Source: Algoriphagus sp. NG3
Lineage (GTDB): Bacteria; Bacteroidota; Bacteroidia; Cytophagales; Cyclobacteriaceae
Reading direction: 5' to 3'
Length of the DNA: 64,000 bases
Assembly: GCF_034119865.1 (NCBI RefSeq)
Contig: NZ_CP139421.1
Location: 3,879,001 to 3,943,000 of the forward strand
Shown: positions 35,747 to 45,009 of the stretch, piece by piece
Position numbering within the stretch: position 1 is the stretch's first letter
Layout of the letters: every line of letters starts with the position of its first letter
Notes under the pieces: model-generated
Told to the model about the DNA's origin: nothing
The model's database searches: none
The model's input: the letters and a program-made list of their open reading frames with translations, nothing else
Made by a program: the position numbers and the translations under genes

Positions 35747-37393
35747 ATGAACCATAAAACTTTACAAATTCATCCCAAAGACAATGTATTGGTGGCCTTG
35801 CAAGATTTAAATCCGGGCGAAACCATTCTACATAACGGATTGGAAATCATAGTTAAAGACACTATACCTGCAAAACATAAATTTGCGATCGACGAATTGG
35901 CAAAAGGCGATCAGGTTTTTATGTACGGTGGGATAGTGGGCAAAACGCTATCTCCAATTCCCTCCGGAGGTGTGCTCAGTACACAGAATGTTACCCACGA
36001 AGCTGAGGATTTTGGGAAGAAATCAGGAGAATACCACTGGGATGCTCCTGATACAAGCAAGTTTAAGGACAGAGCTTTTATGGGATTTCACCGGCCGGAC
36101 GGGCAGGTGGGAACGGGGAATTATTGGCTGGTAATCCCCATGGTTTTTTGCGAAAACAGAAATGTGGATATTATCAAAGATGCGTTTCTCGAAGAACTTG
36201 GTTTCAGTAAGCCAAATCCATTTAAAAAAATGGTACGGGAAATGGCCACATTATATAAATCGGGGCAGACTTCTTCTTTCGATACGGTATCTGTAGAGAC
36301 TGCCGTGGAAAACACAGAGGAGCGATTATTCAACAATATTGATGGGATAAAATTCCTTAACCACCAATCTGGATGCGGAGGGACAAGGACAGATTCTCAG
36401 GCACTGTGTGCTCTTATCGCCGGCTATATCAACAACCCGAATGTGGCAGGAGCTACCATACTGAGTCTAGGCTGCCAAAATGCACAGTCATCCTATATGG
36501 AAGAAAAACTAAGGCTCATCAATCCTGATTTCAAAAAGAAACTGATCATACTGGAACAACAGGTGGAAGGAACCGAACAGCAATTACTCAGTAAAGCAAT
36601 TAAAGAGACTTTTATCGGCATGGCCGAAGCCAATACCCAGACAAGGCAGCCGGCACCTTTAAGCAAATTAGTAGTAGGACTAGAATGTGGCGGATCTGAC
36701 GGCTTTTCCGGGATTTCAGCCAATCCTGCCGTAGGGTATGCCGCTGATTTGGTGGTTGCTCTGGGGGGAACGGCGATTCTTTCAGAATTCCCCGAACTGT
36801 GTGGTGTAGAACAGGAATTGATCAACCGCTGTGTATCTGATGATAAAGCAGAGCGATTCTCCTCTCTGATGCGGCTATATGCAGCAGCTGCAGAAGCATC
36901 CGGCTCTGGATTTGACATGAATCCCAGTCCTGGAAATATCAAAGACGGCCTAATTACCGATGCTATGAAATCATCCGGGGCGGCCAAAAAAGGAGGCACC
37001 TCTCCCGTAACCGATGTACTGGACTATGGCGAATATGTAAACACTCCAGGACTAAACTTACTATGCACTCCCGGGAATGATGTAGAAAGCACAACGGCGA
37101 TGGCCGGGGCTGGGGCAAACGTAATTCTTTTCACCACAGGACTGGGCACACCTACAGGAAACCCTATAACTCCGGTGATCAAAGTGTCTTCCAATCACAA
37201 GCTAGCTGAGCGTATGCCTGATATCATTGATATTAATACGGGCTTTGTCATTTCCGGAGAAAAAAACATACAGCAGATGGGTGAAGAAATTCTGGATAAA
37301 GTCATCAGAATAGCCAGCGGAGAAGAGAAATCAAAGGCCATGATACTTGGTCAAAACGATTTTATCCCATGGAAAAGAGGAGTTTCACTTTAA
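35747..37393 (+). CDS. uxaA: altronate dehydratase (UxaA family)
   Basis: 548 residues, two parts. Residues 1-95 are a SAF-type domain (LQIHPKDNVLVALQDLNPGE, HKFAIDELAKGDQVFMYGG). The rest is the altronate/galactarate dehydratase body: HRPDGQVGTGNYWLVIPMVF, NHQSGCGGTRTD, GLECGGSDGFSGISANPAVG, PGNDVESTTAMAGAGANVI. It converts D-altronate to 2-keto-3-deoxy-D-gluconate in galacturonate breakdown, using iron. The preceding steps (UxaC, UxaB) are not in the window. Its TAA and the TAA of the convergent dehydrogenase share one TTAA. Confidence 0.92.
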   Translation: MNHKTLQIHPKDNVLVALQDLNPGETILHNGLEIIVKDTIPAKHKFAIDELAKGDQVFMYGGIVGKTLSPIPSGGVLSTQNVTHEAEDFGKKSGEYHWDAPDTSKFKDRAFMGFHRPDGQVGTGNYWLVIPMVFCENRNVDIIKDAFLEELGFSKPNPFKKMVREMATLYKSGQTSSFDTVSVETAVENTEERLFNNIDGIKFLNHQSGCGGTRTDSQALCALIAGYINNPNVAGATILSLGCQNAQSSYMEEKLRLINPDFKKKLIILEQQVEGTEQQLLSKAIKETFIGMAEANTQTRQPAPLSKLVVGLECGGSDGFSGISANPAVGYAADLVVALGGTAILSEFPELCGVEQELINRCVSDDKAERFSSLMRLYAAAAEASGSGFDMNPSPGNIKDGLITDAMKSSGAAKKGGTSPVTDVLDYGEYVNTPGLNLLCTPGNDVESTTAMAGAGANVILFTTGLGTPTGNPITPVIKVSSNHKLAERMPDIIDINTGFVISGEKNIQQMGEEILDKVIRIASGEEKSKAMILGQNDFIPWKRGVSL

Positions 37394-38430
37394 CCATGAT
37401 CAAAAAAAGGCAGTTCAACCTCTTTTTCTAATTCAGAAGATTTATAGATGGCCCGGATCAGTTCAACTGATTTTCGGGCCATTTTGCCTTCTACCACCAC
37501 AGGTTCATTTTCCAAAATTGCATTCACAAAATGCTCCCATTGAGCTCTATGAAGTGCATGCCCGATAGCCATAGGATCAGCCGCCCCCGAACCGGTATGT
37601 GCATCAGCTACAATTGCCTCACTTTCTTCTCCCTGAATACTCCATTGTACCAGTTTTCCTGCTTCGAGAACGGCGCTTCCGTTTTTTCCGAAAATTTCCA
37701 ACCGCTCAGGAAGTCCCGGATACAAAGCCGTGGAAGCAGTAATATTCCCTATCGCATTGTTCTCAAAAGTGACTATCGCAGCACCCAAATCTTCCCCTTC
37801 TATAGCATGAAGTGAGGTCTTGACTTTTGCATACACGGACTGTACATCACCCATGATATCCAATAAAAGATCAAATGTATGGATACCTTGATTCATAAAC
37901 GCCCCTCCACCATCTCCTTTCAGAGTTCCCTTCCAAGGACTCGTATTATAATACTCCGGAGCTCTATACCAATTGACATGTGCGTTGCCCATTAGCAACT
38001 TGCCGAATTTACCTGCCTGAACGGCAGTTTTCAGCTTTAGATAATCAGAAGAAAACCTGTTTTGAAAAATCACCCCAAGTTTTACATTATTCGCTTCGCA
38101 AGCCTCAATCAATTGATCCGCTCTAGCCAGATTAATCTCAATTGGCTTCTCTATCAATAGGTGCTTGCCTGCTTCCGCTGCCAACAGCCCTGCTTCCATA
38201 TGATGTCCACTGGCTGTACAGATACAGACAACATCAAGCTCAGGATGGGTCAGAAATGCCGAGACATCAGCATAAGTATCGATACCAAATTTTTCTTGGG
38301 CAGCTTTCGCCCTTTCTGGGGAACTACTGCATAGCGCAACCAACTCAGCGTTTTCGATTTCCTTGATTGCATCTGCATGCTTTCCGGTAATGGCCCCGGT
38401 ACCTATAATCCCTATTTTCAGTTTTCTCAT
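37390..38430 (-). CDS. Gfo/Idh/MocA family NAD(P)-dependent oxidoreductase
   Basis: 346 residues. Rossmann GIIGTGAITGKHADAI at the start, the conserved EKP motif in HLLIEKPIEINLARAD, and the C-terminal sheet domain with WKGTLKGDGGGAFMNQGIHT containing the conserved Asp-Gly-Gly and His. It oxidises or reduces a sugar or sugar acid. As last gene of the susC-led operon it may process a pectin-derived uronate or rhamnose-type product; the substrate is not deducible. Start overlaps the upstream Ldh gene by 4 bp. Confidence 0.92.
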   Translation of the reverse strand: MRKLKIGIIGTGAITGKHADAIKEIENAELVALCSSSPERAKAAQEKFGIDTYADVSAFLTHPELDVVCICTASGHHMEAGLLAAEAGKHLLIEKPIEINLARADQLIEACEANNVKLGVIFQNRFSSDYLKLKTAVQAGKFGKLLMGNAHVNWYRAPEYYNTSPWKGTLKGDGGGAFMNQGIHTFDLLLDIMGDVQSVYAKVKTSLHAIEGEDLGAAIVTFENNAIGNITASTALYPGLPERLEIFGKNGSAVLEAGKLVQWSIQGEESEAIVADAHTGSGAADPMAIGHALHRAQWEHFVNAILENEPVVVEGKMARKSVELIRAIYKSSELEKEVELPFFDHG

Positions 38431-39440
38431 TTTTTTAATTCATTTTTGAGTTTAGTCCATGCTTCTTCTGAGATTGGCACTCCATGTTCAAGATTTCTAT
38501 TTCGGGTCTTTAGGGTACTTTCTCCAGGAAACCTTACCTCTTGCCCCTCAAAAGCGTCTGAGCTTTTCAGATCTTCAATCAATGAATCTGACTTTGATTC
38601 TATCCAATCAGTGAGTTGGAGCTTAACGGGATCAAAACACATAAAAACCTGTGATATAGCAGTTTCATATCCCAATTTTCCGATTTCATGTGTGGTGTTT
38701 CCTCCTGAGAGAACCGCGGCCAGCAAATCCAACACTATACTTAATCCTGACCCTTTCCACAGTCCAATCGGCAAGCCCAAGTGATTCTCAAGAATCTCAT
38801 GGGGATCCTTAGTAAGATTCCCGGCTGAGTCAAACCCTGCATCGTAAGGCATTTGCTCGCCTTTTGCCTTAGCGATACTCAGCTTGCCATAGGCAAATTG
38901 TGAAAAAGCCAAATCTAATACTACAGGGCCTTTTGCTCTGGGAATTGCGATCACCAAGGGATTATTCCCGATTTTTGGCTCGCTTCCTCCCCAGGCAGGC
39001 ATATTGGGATTAGTATTGGTAAAGCAAATCCCGATACAGCCGTCTTCCACTGCCTGCCAGCCGAAATTACCTCCACGCATCCAGTGATTGGTATTCTGCA
39101 AAGTGACGCAGCTGATCCCAAACTCTTTGGATAGCTCTATAGCTCGACCCATGGCAAAGTATGCATTGAGATTGCCCACTCCTTGTTGTCCATCCCAGCG
39201 CTCAAACATTCCCAACTGACTCAAAGCAACAGGGTCTTTATCAGGGTTGACCAACCCTTTTTGGATAAATTCCAGGAAAAGAAAGAAGCGGTTGACCCCG
39301 TGGGAGCGTACGCCATCCAAGTCCGCTTTGGCAAAAAGAGCGGCACAGTGCTCCGCCCGCTCTTCTGTAAATCCATAGCGTAGCAGGACATTTTGGAGCA
39401 TATTTTTTAGCTCATCAAAAGTTATCTTCAAGTCATTCAT
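38427..39440 (-). CDS. Ldh family (malate/L-lactate/ketogulonate) dehydrogenase
   Basis: 337 residues, PF02615. The catalytic His is in DGVRSHGVNRFFLFLE; cofactor and core motifs are GVGNLNAYFAMGRAIELSKE, NTNHWMRGGNFGWQAVEDG and PLVIAIPRAKGPVVLDLAFS. This NAD(P)-dependent family includes YiaK (2,3-diketo-L-gulonate reductase), malate and sulfolactate dehydrogenases. In this setting reduction of a sugar-derived keto acid is most likely, by inference. Confidence 0.9.
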   Translation of the reverse strand: MNDLKITFDELKNMLQNVLLRYGFTEERAEHCAALFAKADLDGVRSHGVNRFFLFLEFIQKGLVNPDKDPVALSQLGMFERWDGQQGVGNLNAYFAMGRAIELSKEFGISCVTLQNTNHWMRGGNFGWQAVEDGCIGICFTNTNPNMPAWGGSEPKIGNNPLVIAIPRAKGPVVLDLAFSQFAYGKLSIAKAKGEQMPYDAGFDSAGNLTKDPHEILENHLGLPIGLWKGSGLSIVLDLLAAVLSGGNTTHEIGKLGYETAISQVFMCFDPVKLQLTDWIESKSDSLIEDLKSSDAFEGQEVRFPGESTLKTRNRNLEHGVPISEEAWTKLKNELKK

Positions 39441-39521
39441 TGCTGCTGGAAAAGTATTAAATCCGTGATCTCTTGCTCCCCTAAATTAAAACCAACCTTG
39501 GACAATCCATAATTCCGATGA

Positions 39522-39911
39522 TCAGACTGGAATCATCGGAGTAGCTCTTTTGCAAAGCTGCAAGCATATCCCCCAAGGATCTCTAAGCATTATTAGATGA
39601 GAGCCATCAGGCAAAATATCATCTGAAATTAACTTTGCACCAGCTTCGACCAGACGGTCTCTATCTGCATTGGGATCCTCCGAAACCAACGCCACATGAA
39701 CTGCCAGAGGATGCAGTTTTTCAAAATCCAGTGTTTCTCCTATTGGATTGGAATAAACCTCTATCATCACCGTCCCACTATCATCAGCCAAGAAGGTCAT
39801 ATAAGGCGGCTCCTCCATTTTTTTGACCACTTTCAATCCTAGGTATTTCTCATACCATATGGAAGTGGCCGGTGCATCGGGAACGTTGAGGGCAAAATGT
39901 TCAAATTTCAT
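39522..39911 (-). CDS. VOC family (glyoxalase-like) protein
   Basis: 129 residues, one pair of beta-alpha-beta-beta-beta modules. Candidate metal ligands are His5 (FEHFALNVPD), a central Glu (TVMIEVYSNP) and a C-terminal region LMLRDPWGICLQLCKR. VOC proteins are lyases, isomerases or dioxygenases on small organic acids. In several Bacteroidota a similar small gene lies with pectin genes. It starts 15 bp after the pectate lyase gene. Confidence 0.85.
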   Translation of the reverse strand: MKFEHFALNVPDAPATSIWYEKYLGLKVVKKMEEPPYMTFLADDSGTVMIEVYSNPIGETLDFEKLHPLAVHVALVSEDPNADRDRLVEAGAKLISDDILPDGSHLIMLRDPWGICLQLCKRATPMIPV

Positions 39912-39926
39912 TTAATCGTTTTTTTA

Positions 39927-41408
39927 TCAATCTACAATCGGAAAATCCTTGATCAAACTATTTAGATAAATTTCCAAATAGGTGTAAGGTGTTCCTGCTT
40001 TAATCTTAGCACCGTCTGAAGCAAGATTTGGGTCGAGTCCATTTGCTATCTCCCATTCGTCTGGAATTCCATCTTTGTCTGAATCGATCACCGGTGTCCC
40101 TGCTGTAAGCTCAGGCCAACCGCCTACATCTGCCTGAGTATCAATAATGCCATTCGTACTGCCACGTGAGCCTTCAAAGGAATAAGAATTTTCCCGAACA
40201 TCGTCAATAATTCTCAGATCTACTTCATCTCTTTTCAGCGAACTACCTGCATTTGCCAAAACCAACTCAAGAGCCTCTTCCCCTGAATGAGTTTTCGTGT
40301 TGTCCTCAATTGGATGTGGAGTTGCCAGCCGGATCCCCTCGATGGCCGCCTGTGGTACTTCTCCATAACTACTGTGAAACTGGTTTAAAACTCCATAAGT
40401 CCAGTTGTCCTGAGATGTCTGTGAACTCCCTTCTACCACATTCCCATCTACATAGAATTTGCCCCAGATATCATAGACTTCGGTTCCCTCTATCTTGTTC
40501 TTATCTATAGATACAATCCTATTCCGCTTGGAACCCGTAGGAGACGCCGGCCCTGGTTTATAATAGTTGTTGACGATGTTTACATTCATAGCTTCACCCC
40601 CATAGGCACTATTAGATCCCCAATTATAGATCACATTGTTCCGCATATCTACCAAATCTGTAAGAGCAAAGGCTTTACCAGCTTCTTCTCCCAAGCGCGG
40701 GTTTCGGCTATCATGATGAGCAAGAAGATTGTGGTGAAAAGAGGCTTTTTTTCCACCCCAGATTCCTCCATAGCCATGAGAACCTTTTTCATGTACTGAG
40801 TTTTTCAAACTTTCTGAAACTATATTCCATTGAAACGTGGTATTCTCATTAGCGTAGAAGGTTGCGGTCTCATCCGTAGACCAACTCATAGAACAGTGAT
40901 CGATGATAATATCCTTCCGGAAACGAGCTTCCAGCGCATCAGCTTCCTGCTTCCCCTCATCGCCCATCCTAAATCTAAGGTACCGGATGATTACATTGTC
41001 GGCATTGATCACCACAGGATAATCCCGGATCGAAATCCCATCACCCGGAGCACTTTGCCCAGCAATAGTAATATCTCCGAAATTGATCTGAAGCTTGGAT
41101 TTCAGTTGGATGGTGCCTCCTGTATTGAACACTATGGTGCGCTTCCCAGACTGGTTTATAGCATGTCTGAGGGTTCCCTCGGAGCCATCATCCGTTAATT
41201 TATCCACATAATACACCTTGCCTCCACGTCCACCTGTGGTAAGTCGGCCAAATCCTTCAGCACCGGGAAAGGCAATGTGCAAACCATCATATGGCACTCC
41301 CGCTTCAGTTTCCTCCTCTTCCTCTATTACAGGATCAGGCTCCGGGGAGTCCTTGCATGCAGCAATCGCACACAATACAAAGAGGATATTTATAAAATTC
41401 ACGTTCAT
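39927..41408 (-). CDS. pectate lyase, polysaccharide lyase family 1, surface lipoprotein
   Basis: 493 residues. Lipobox AIAAC (Cys18) followed by KDSPEPDPV and an acidic run, which matches the Bacteroidota surface-export signal. Parallel beta-helix of PL1: AFPGAEGFGRLTTGGRGGKV at the start, DGSEGTLRHAINQSGKRTIV, ADNVIIRYLRFRMGDEG, IIDHCSMSWSTDE and NLLAHHDSRNPRLGE. A C-terminal calcium-type segment (DSDKDGIPDEWEIANGLDP) follows at about residue 440. It cleaves polygalacturonan by beta-elimination, giving unsaturated oligogalacturonides for the adjacent SusCD. Confidence 0.94.
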   Translation of the reverse strand: MNVNFINILFVLCAIAACKDSPEPDPVIEEEEETEAGVPYDGLHIAFPGAEGFGRLTTGGRGGKVYYVDKLTDDGSEGTLRHAINQSGKRTIVFNTGGTIQLKSKLQINFGDITIAGQSAPGDGISIRDYPVVINADNVIIRYLRFRMGDEGKQEADALEARFRKDIIIDHCSMSWSTDETATFYANENTTFQWNIVSESLKNSVHEKGSHGYGGIWGGKKASFHHNLLAHHDSRNPRLGEEAGKAFALTDLVDMRNNVIYNWGSNSAYGGEAMNVNIVNNYYKPGPASPTGSKRNRIVSIDKNKIEGTEVYDIWGKFYVDGNVVEGSSQTSQDNWTYGVLNQFHSSYGEVPQAAIEGIRLATPHPIEDNTKTHSGEEALELVLANAGSSLKRDEVDLRIIDDVRENSYSFEGSRGSTNGIIDTQADVGGWPELTAGTPVIDSDKDGIPDEWEIANGLDPNLASDGAKIKAGTPYTYLEIYLNSLIKDFPIVD

Positions 41409-41492
41409 TTCAATATACTTTTAAGGTGAAAAGAAGAAGGTGCGACATAGCCACACCCCTTCCCAATCAATAATAACCCACTTTCTATTATC

Positions 41493-43154
41493 TTATAAAA
41501 TTACCCTCCATCGCTTGTCTCCTGAATCAAACCTTCCCACAAAAGCCATATCCTTGAAATTGAAATCGTTGGTGGCGGGGCTGACCCATAGGTCGGCTTG
41601 TCCCTTGGAATAATTCCCTACCGGAAACCCAGGAATCTCACTATCAGAAAAACTGAAGTCCCCAGTACTGTAGGTATTAACAATGTTGAAATTGGTATTC
41701 CCCAATCCTTCTATTCCTCGGACAGCATAGCTTTCTGATTCGCTTTCATCCCACGCATGGCCGAAAATACTGTTGGTGATAGAGACCCCGTTGGTCACGT
41801 TATTGTTTCCATCTCCACCTCTGTATCTGAAGATTCTGTTGCTTCCACTGACAAAATTGCCAAAGGTACAAGCATCAATCACAATAGAAGTCGAGTTGTT
41901 TCTGGATGTGATCCCTGCCTGGATCTTGTTGAAAGTAGAGGACTCAAACACAATATTATTCACATGGGCGGTCTTTTCTCCTTCCTTGGGATCAGTATCT
42001 GTCGTCAGCAAACCATAGCTGCCAACGCTGTCCACCAAGGTATTTCTGATGATATACTTATCCAAAGCCACTGTCCCTCTGATTCTCAAAATGCCGCGGA
42101 CCGTTCCTATTTGGCAATTTTCAAAAAGCAATTCCCCGACATTCACATCACTGGTATTCGGGTTGAACACATAATCCCCAGAGTAATCTTCTCCCCGGAT
42201 TTCTAAGTCTATAAACCGGATATGGTCAATCTGAGCCCCTTCGGCTATGTCCCAGTTTCCTGTAGTGTAGAGTCTCGCTTTCTTCTCCCCAAAACCATAA
42301 GCCGCTTGAATAGTTATTGATTTATCCAGCGGCTCCTTTGGTAAGTCATAGGTAACGCCTCTTTTCACCAAGATAAGATCGCCATCAGCAGCAGCTAAAA
42401 CTGCATCAGCCACGGCACTCGGGCTATCATTTTCACGGATATCGATCACTCCTGGGGCGTTTGGATCTAAACCTGGTTCTCTGGTAGTGTAATTGACCCA
42501 GCCCCGTAGATTTTCCTCACTGTAAATCGCTATCTGATATTCTGTCTCAGGATCCAGACCTTCTACGATCACTTCAGCGTTTTCTTCCTCCTCACCGGAG
42601 ACTGTTTGCTCATCGAAAAGAGGGGTATTCAATTGCAAATCCTCTGCGGCAAACACCTTGACCCCGGTCACCGGAGCACCCGCTTTAGTCCAGGTCACTC
42701 TAGCGGCTATATCCGTCACATCGTAAGATGCAGGGTTATTTAGAATAGTGGGGAAACGCTGAGTACGCACATTACCCAGATCAGCGGCCTTACTATCATA
42801 CTGGGCATCAGCAGCATGAGCTGTAGACCTAATCTGATAAAGCGTATTCCAGAATAGCTCCTCACCTATCAATTCCTTATTGATCTCCACATAAGAAGTG
42901 TCAGTCTCTATCAGGTATTCTACTGTCTGAAAAGTATCACGGCTTACCTCAAGTGTATAGGATATGGCACTTTTCATATTGCCCTGATTGACAATGATCG
43001 TGTTGCCCTCAGAATACAGATCTTCGTTCAATACCGGTCTAAACAACCTGGTTTGCTCAAACATCTCTTCATCCTCCTTACATGCCGTCACAGCCACAAC
43101 GGCCATCAACAGTATGACAAGGGAGGCTTTTATATTTCTATTTAGAATTTTCAT
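41493..43154 (-). CDS. DUF4957/DUF5123-like surface lipoprotein in SusE position
   Basis: 553 residues from the ATG at 43154. Lipobox VVAVTAC followed by KEDEE, a surface-export signal. Two fibronectin-III-like domains (about 35-230; EVIVEGLDPETEYQIAIYSE is the FN3 signature) precede a right-handed beta-helix region with DGDLILVKRGVTYDL, IRFIDLEIRGEDYSG and a C-terminal block GNYSKGQADLWVSPATNDFN. Such proteins follow susD in many pectin loci and probably bind or hold pectin at the surface; no catalytic motif is evident. Confidence 0.85.
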   Translation of the reverse strand: MKILNRNIKASLVILLMAVVAVTACKEDEEMFEQTRLFRPVLNEDLYSEGNTIIVNQGNMKSAISYTLEVSRDTFQTVEYLIETDTSYVEINKELIGEELFWNTLYQIRSTAHAADAQYDSKAADLGNVRTQRFPTILNNPASYDVTDIAARVTWTKAGAPVTGVKVFAAEDLQLNTPLFDEQTVSGEEEENAEVIVEGLDPETEYQIAIYSEENLRGWVNYTTREPGLDPNAPGVIDIRENDSPSAVADAVLAAADGDLILVKRGVTYDLPKEPLDKSITIQAAYGFGEKKARLYTTGNWDIAEGAQIDHIRFIDLEIRGEDYSGDYVFNPNTSDVNVGELLFENCQIGTVRGILRIRGTVALDKYIIRNTLVDSVGSYGLLTTDTDPKEGEKTAHVNNIVFESSTFNKIQAGITSRNNSTSIVIDACTFGNFVSGSNRIFRYRGGDGNNNVTNGVSITNSIFGHAWDESESESYAVRGIEGLGNTNFNIVNTYSTGDFSFSDSEIPGFPVGNYSKGQADLWVSPATNDFNFKDMAFVGRFDSGDKRWRVIL

Positions 43155-43183
43155 TTTTGATTTGTTAGAATTTGACAGCCTCA

Positions 43184-44989
43184 TTAAAATCCATAACCAT
43201 CGTTGGACAATGTGCCCTGGCTATTGTTAATAGCCGTAGAAGGAATAGGGAAAATGTAGCGCGCTACTCCTGGATTTGGCCCATTGATGTAATTTGCCCA
43301 GTTCTTGGTAATCCACTCTTCGTATTGCAAGGTTTCATTGTGCATACTCAGCAGAAATGGAACCTGATTCCAGGTATCATCCGGTGGAGCTACCACTTTG
43401 GTATTTGGATTGAGCAGGACAAACTGCCCAGACTCATTCACCTTCCAGTACATGTAATCCGGAAGATCGCCAGTACCGTTAAACGCATCGTCAGCCATCT
43501 CTTTTAGGCCTTCCACTGTTTCTGCCATCTTCTGTGAGTAATTTCCCCAACGGATCAGTTCGTATTTACGGATCATCTCACCGCCAAACTCCCATGCTCT
43601 TTCATCCACTATAGCTTCAAAGAAGGTATCCTTGCTCCCTGACACTTCAGCAACATAAGCATCTACCCGAGTGCCCCAAAGGTCATCGCTAAAAGCCCTG
43701 CGTCTCACTCGCCTCAGTGCTTCCTGTGCTTCCGCAGTAGGGCCATTGAGTTCATTTTCCGCTTCTGCGAACATCAGCAGTATATCTGCATAGCGCAGCA
43801 TCGGCCAGTTGATCCCGGTGCCTTTTGCTGAAGAAGCGCCTGGAGGATTTTCAAGAAATGACCTACTCCATTTACCCTGAGCTATGTTTGTTCTATTGTT
43901 CACAAATTCTTTTTCAAAAGAGGTGTTGATTTTATACAGGGCGCAAGTCACATCTCTTCGGGTATCCAGCGTATCGAAAGAAAAATAGTAAGTCGGCGGA
44001 ATAGCCATGTAATTGTTCCCCGAACCAAAACTGTGTGCAGAAGTCGGCCCACCTTCTACGGTGATTCCAATGTTCCATGCCACATCCCCGTTGCCCAAAG
44101 CAAAAGGAACCTCAAAAAGCACATCTGCATTGACAGGAGATATAAATTTAGATTGGTTGAGAAACACCTGTCTGTAATCAGAAGGAAGCGCCCGGTCTTT
44201 CAATTGCATCAACTTATCAGTGTAAGTCTTTGCAATCTGATAGTACTCTAGGTAATCCCCTTCCCTTCTCTGAGAAAGATCCTCTACGACATAGTAACCT
44301 CCTCTTTGCAAAGCTATCCTGGCTATCATCCCCAACGTATATTCGCGGGTCACCTGCTCAATACCGTACGGTGTCTCATCAGCCCAAAGCATTTTATCTT
44401 CTACTTCGATCATGTCTGCGATGACTCCTGACAGGATCATGTTCCGGTCTTCTTTAGGAAGGTTAAACTCATTTCCGGCTTTTGGAGCGTCATTTACATA
44501 AGGCACATCCCCAAAGAAATAAACCAGGATGCTGTACCAGTAAGCCTTCAACGTGATCGCTTCCCCTAGTAGATGGTTCATTGTTTTGGCTTCCACTACA
44601 TCTGTAGATTCCAGTTTACCGCTGGCCCTAAGTCCTTCTATGGATATATTGGCATCCCGGATGGCCTGATAGGCTGTGTTCCATACTATTTCCAGATCTC
44701 TGTTGTTCTCTAGTGCATTCAAGTCCCAGATCTGGTATCTATCACCGGAGCTGTTCCATCCGCTTTGGTGCTCTATATCCGTATTTCCAGCCATGTTGTT
44801 GGATAGCCTGGATCTAAAAGCATCCTGGCCAAAATGGGAATACACTGCATTTACGCCTTTTCGGGCATCATCCACATTGGAATAAATGTAATTGGTATCA
44901 AATGTAGATATGGATTCAGGCTCCAGGAAGTCCGCACATGAGAAACTTGCTCCTGCCAAAACAGCTAATAGTATATTTTTGATTTTCAT
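43184..44989 (-). CDS. SusD/RagB glycan-binding lipoprotein, pectin operon 1
   Basis: 601 residues. Lipobox ASFSC (Cys18) then ADFLEPES, a standard SusD beginning. TPR-rich helical core with NNRDLEIVWNTAYQAIRDAN, LLGEAITLKAYWYSILVYFF and near the end LRYADILLMFAEAENELNGP, typical of the RagB/SusD C-terminal half. It caps the SusC barrel and captures oligosaccharides. It starts 20 bp after susC. Substrate assigned to pectin fragments from the operon's lyase. Confidence 0.95.
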   Translation of the reverse strand: MKIKNILLAVLAGASFSCADFLEPESISTFDTNYIYSNVDDARKGVNAVYSHFGQDAFRSRLSNNMAGNTDIEHQSGWNSSGDRYQIWDLNALENNRDLEIVWNTAYQAIRDANISIEGLRASGKLESTDVVEAKTMNHLLGEAITLKAYWYSILVYFFGDVPYVNDAPKAGNEFNLPKEDRNMILSGVIADMIEVEDKMLWADETPYGIEQVTREYTLGMIARIALQRGGYYVVEDLSQRREGDYLEYYQIAKTYTDKLMQLKDRALPSDYRQVFLNQSKFISPVNADVLFEVPFALGNGDVAWNIGITVEGGPTSAHSFGSGNNYMAIPPTYYFSFDTLDTRRDVTCALYKINTSFEKEFVNNRTNIAQGKWSRSFLENPPGASSAKGTGINWPMLRYADILLMFAEAENELNGPTAEAQEALRRVRRRAFSDDLWGTRVDAYVAEVSGSKDTFFEAIVDERAWEFGGEMIRKYELIRWGNYSQKMAETVEGLKEMADDAFNGTGDLPDYMYWKVNESGQFVLLNPNTKVVAPPDDTWNQVPFLLSMHNETLQYEEWITKNWANYINGPNPGVARYIFPIPSTAINNSQGTLSNDGYGF

Positions 44990-45009
44990 TGCTTTAAAGT
45001 TCAGATCCC

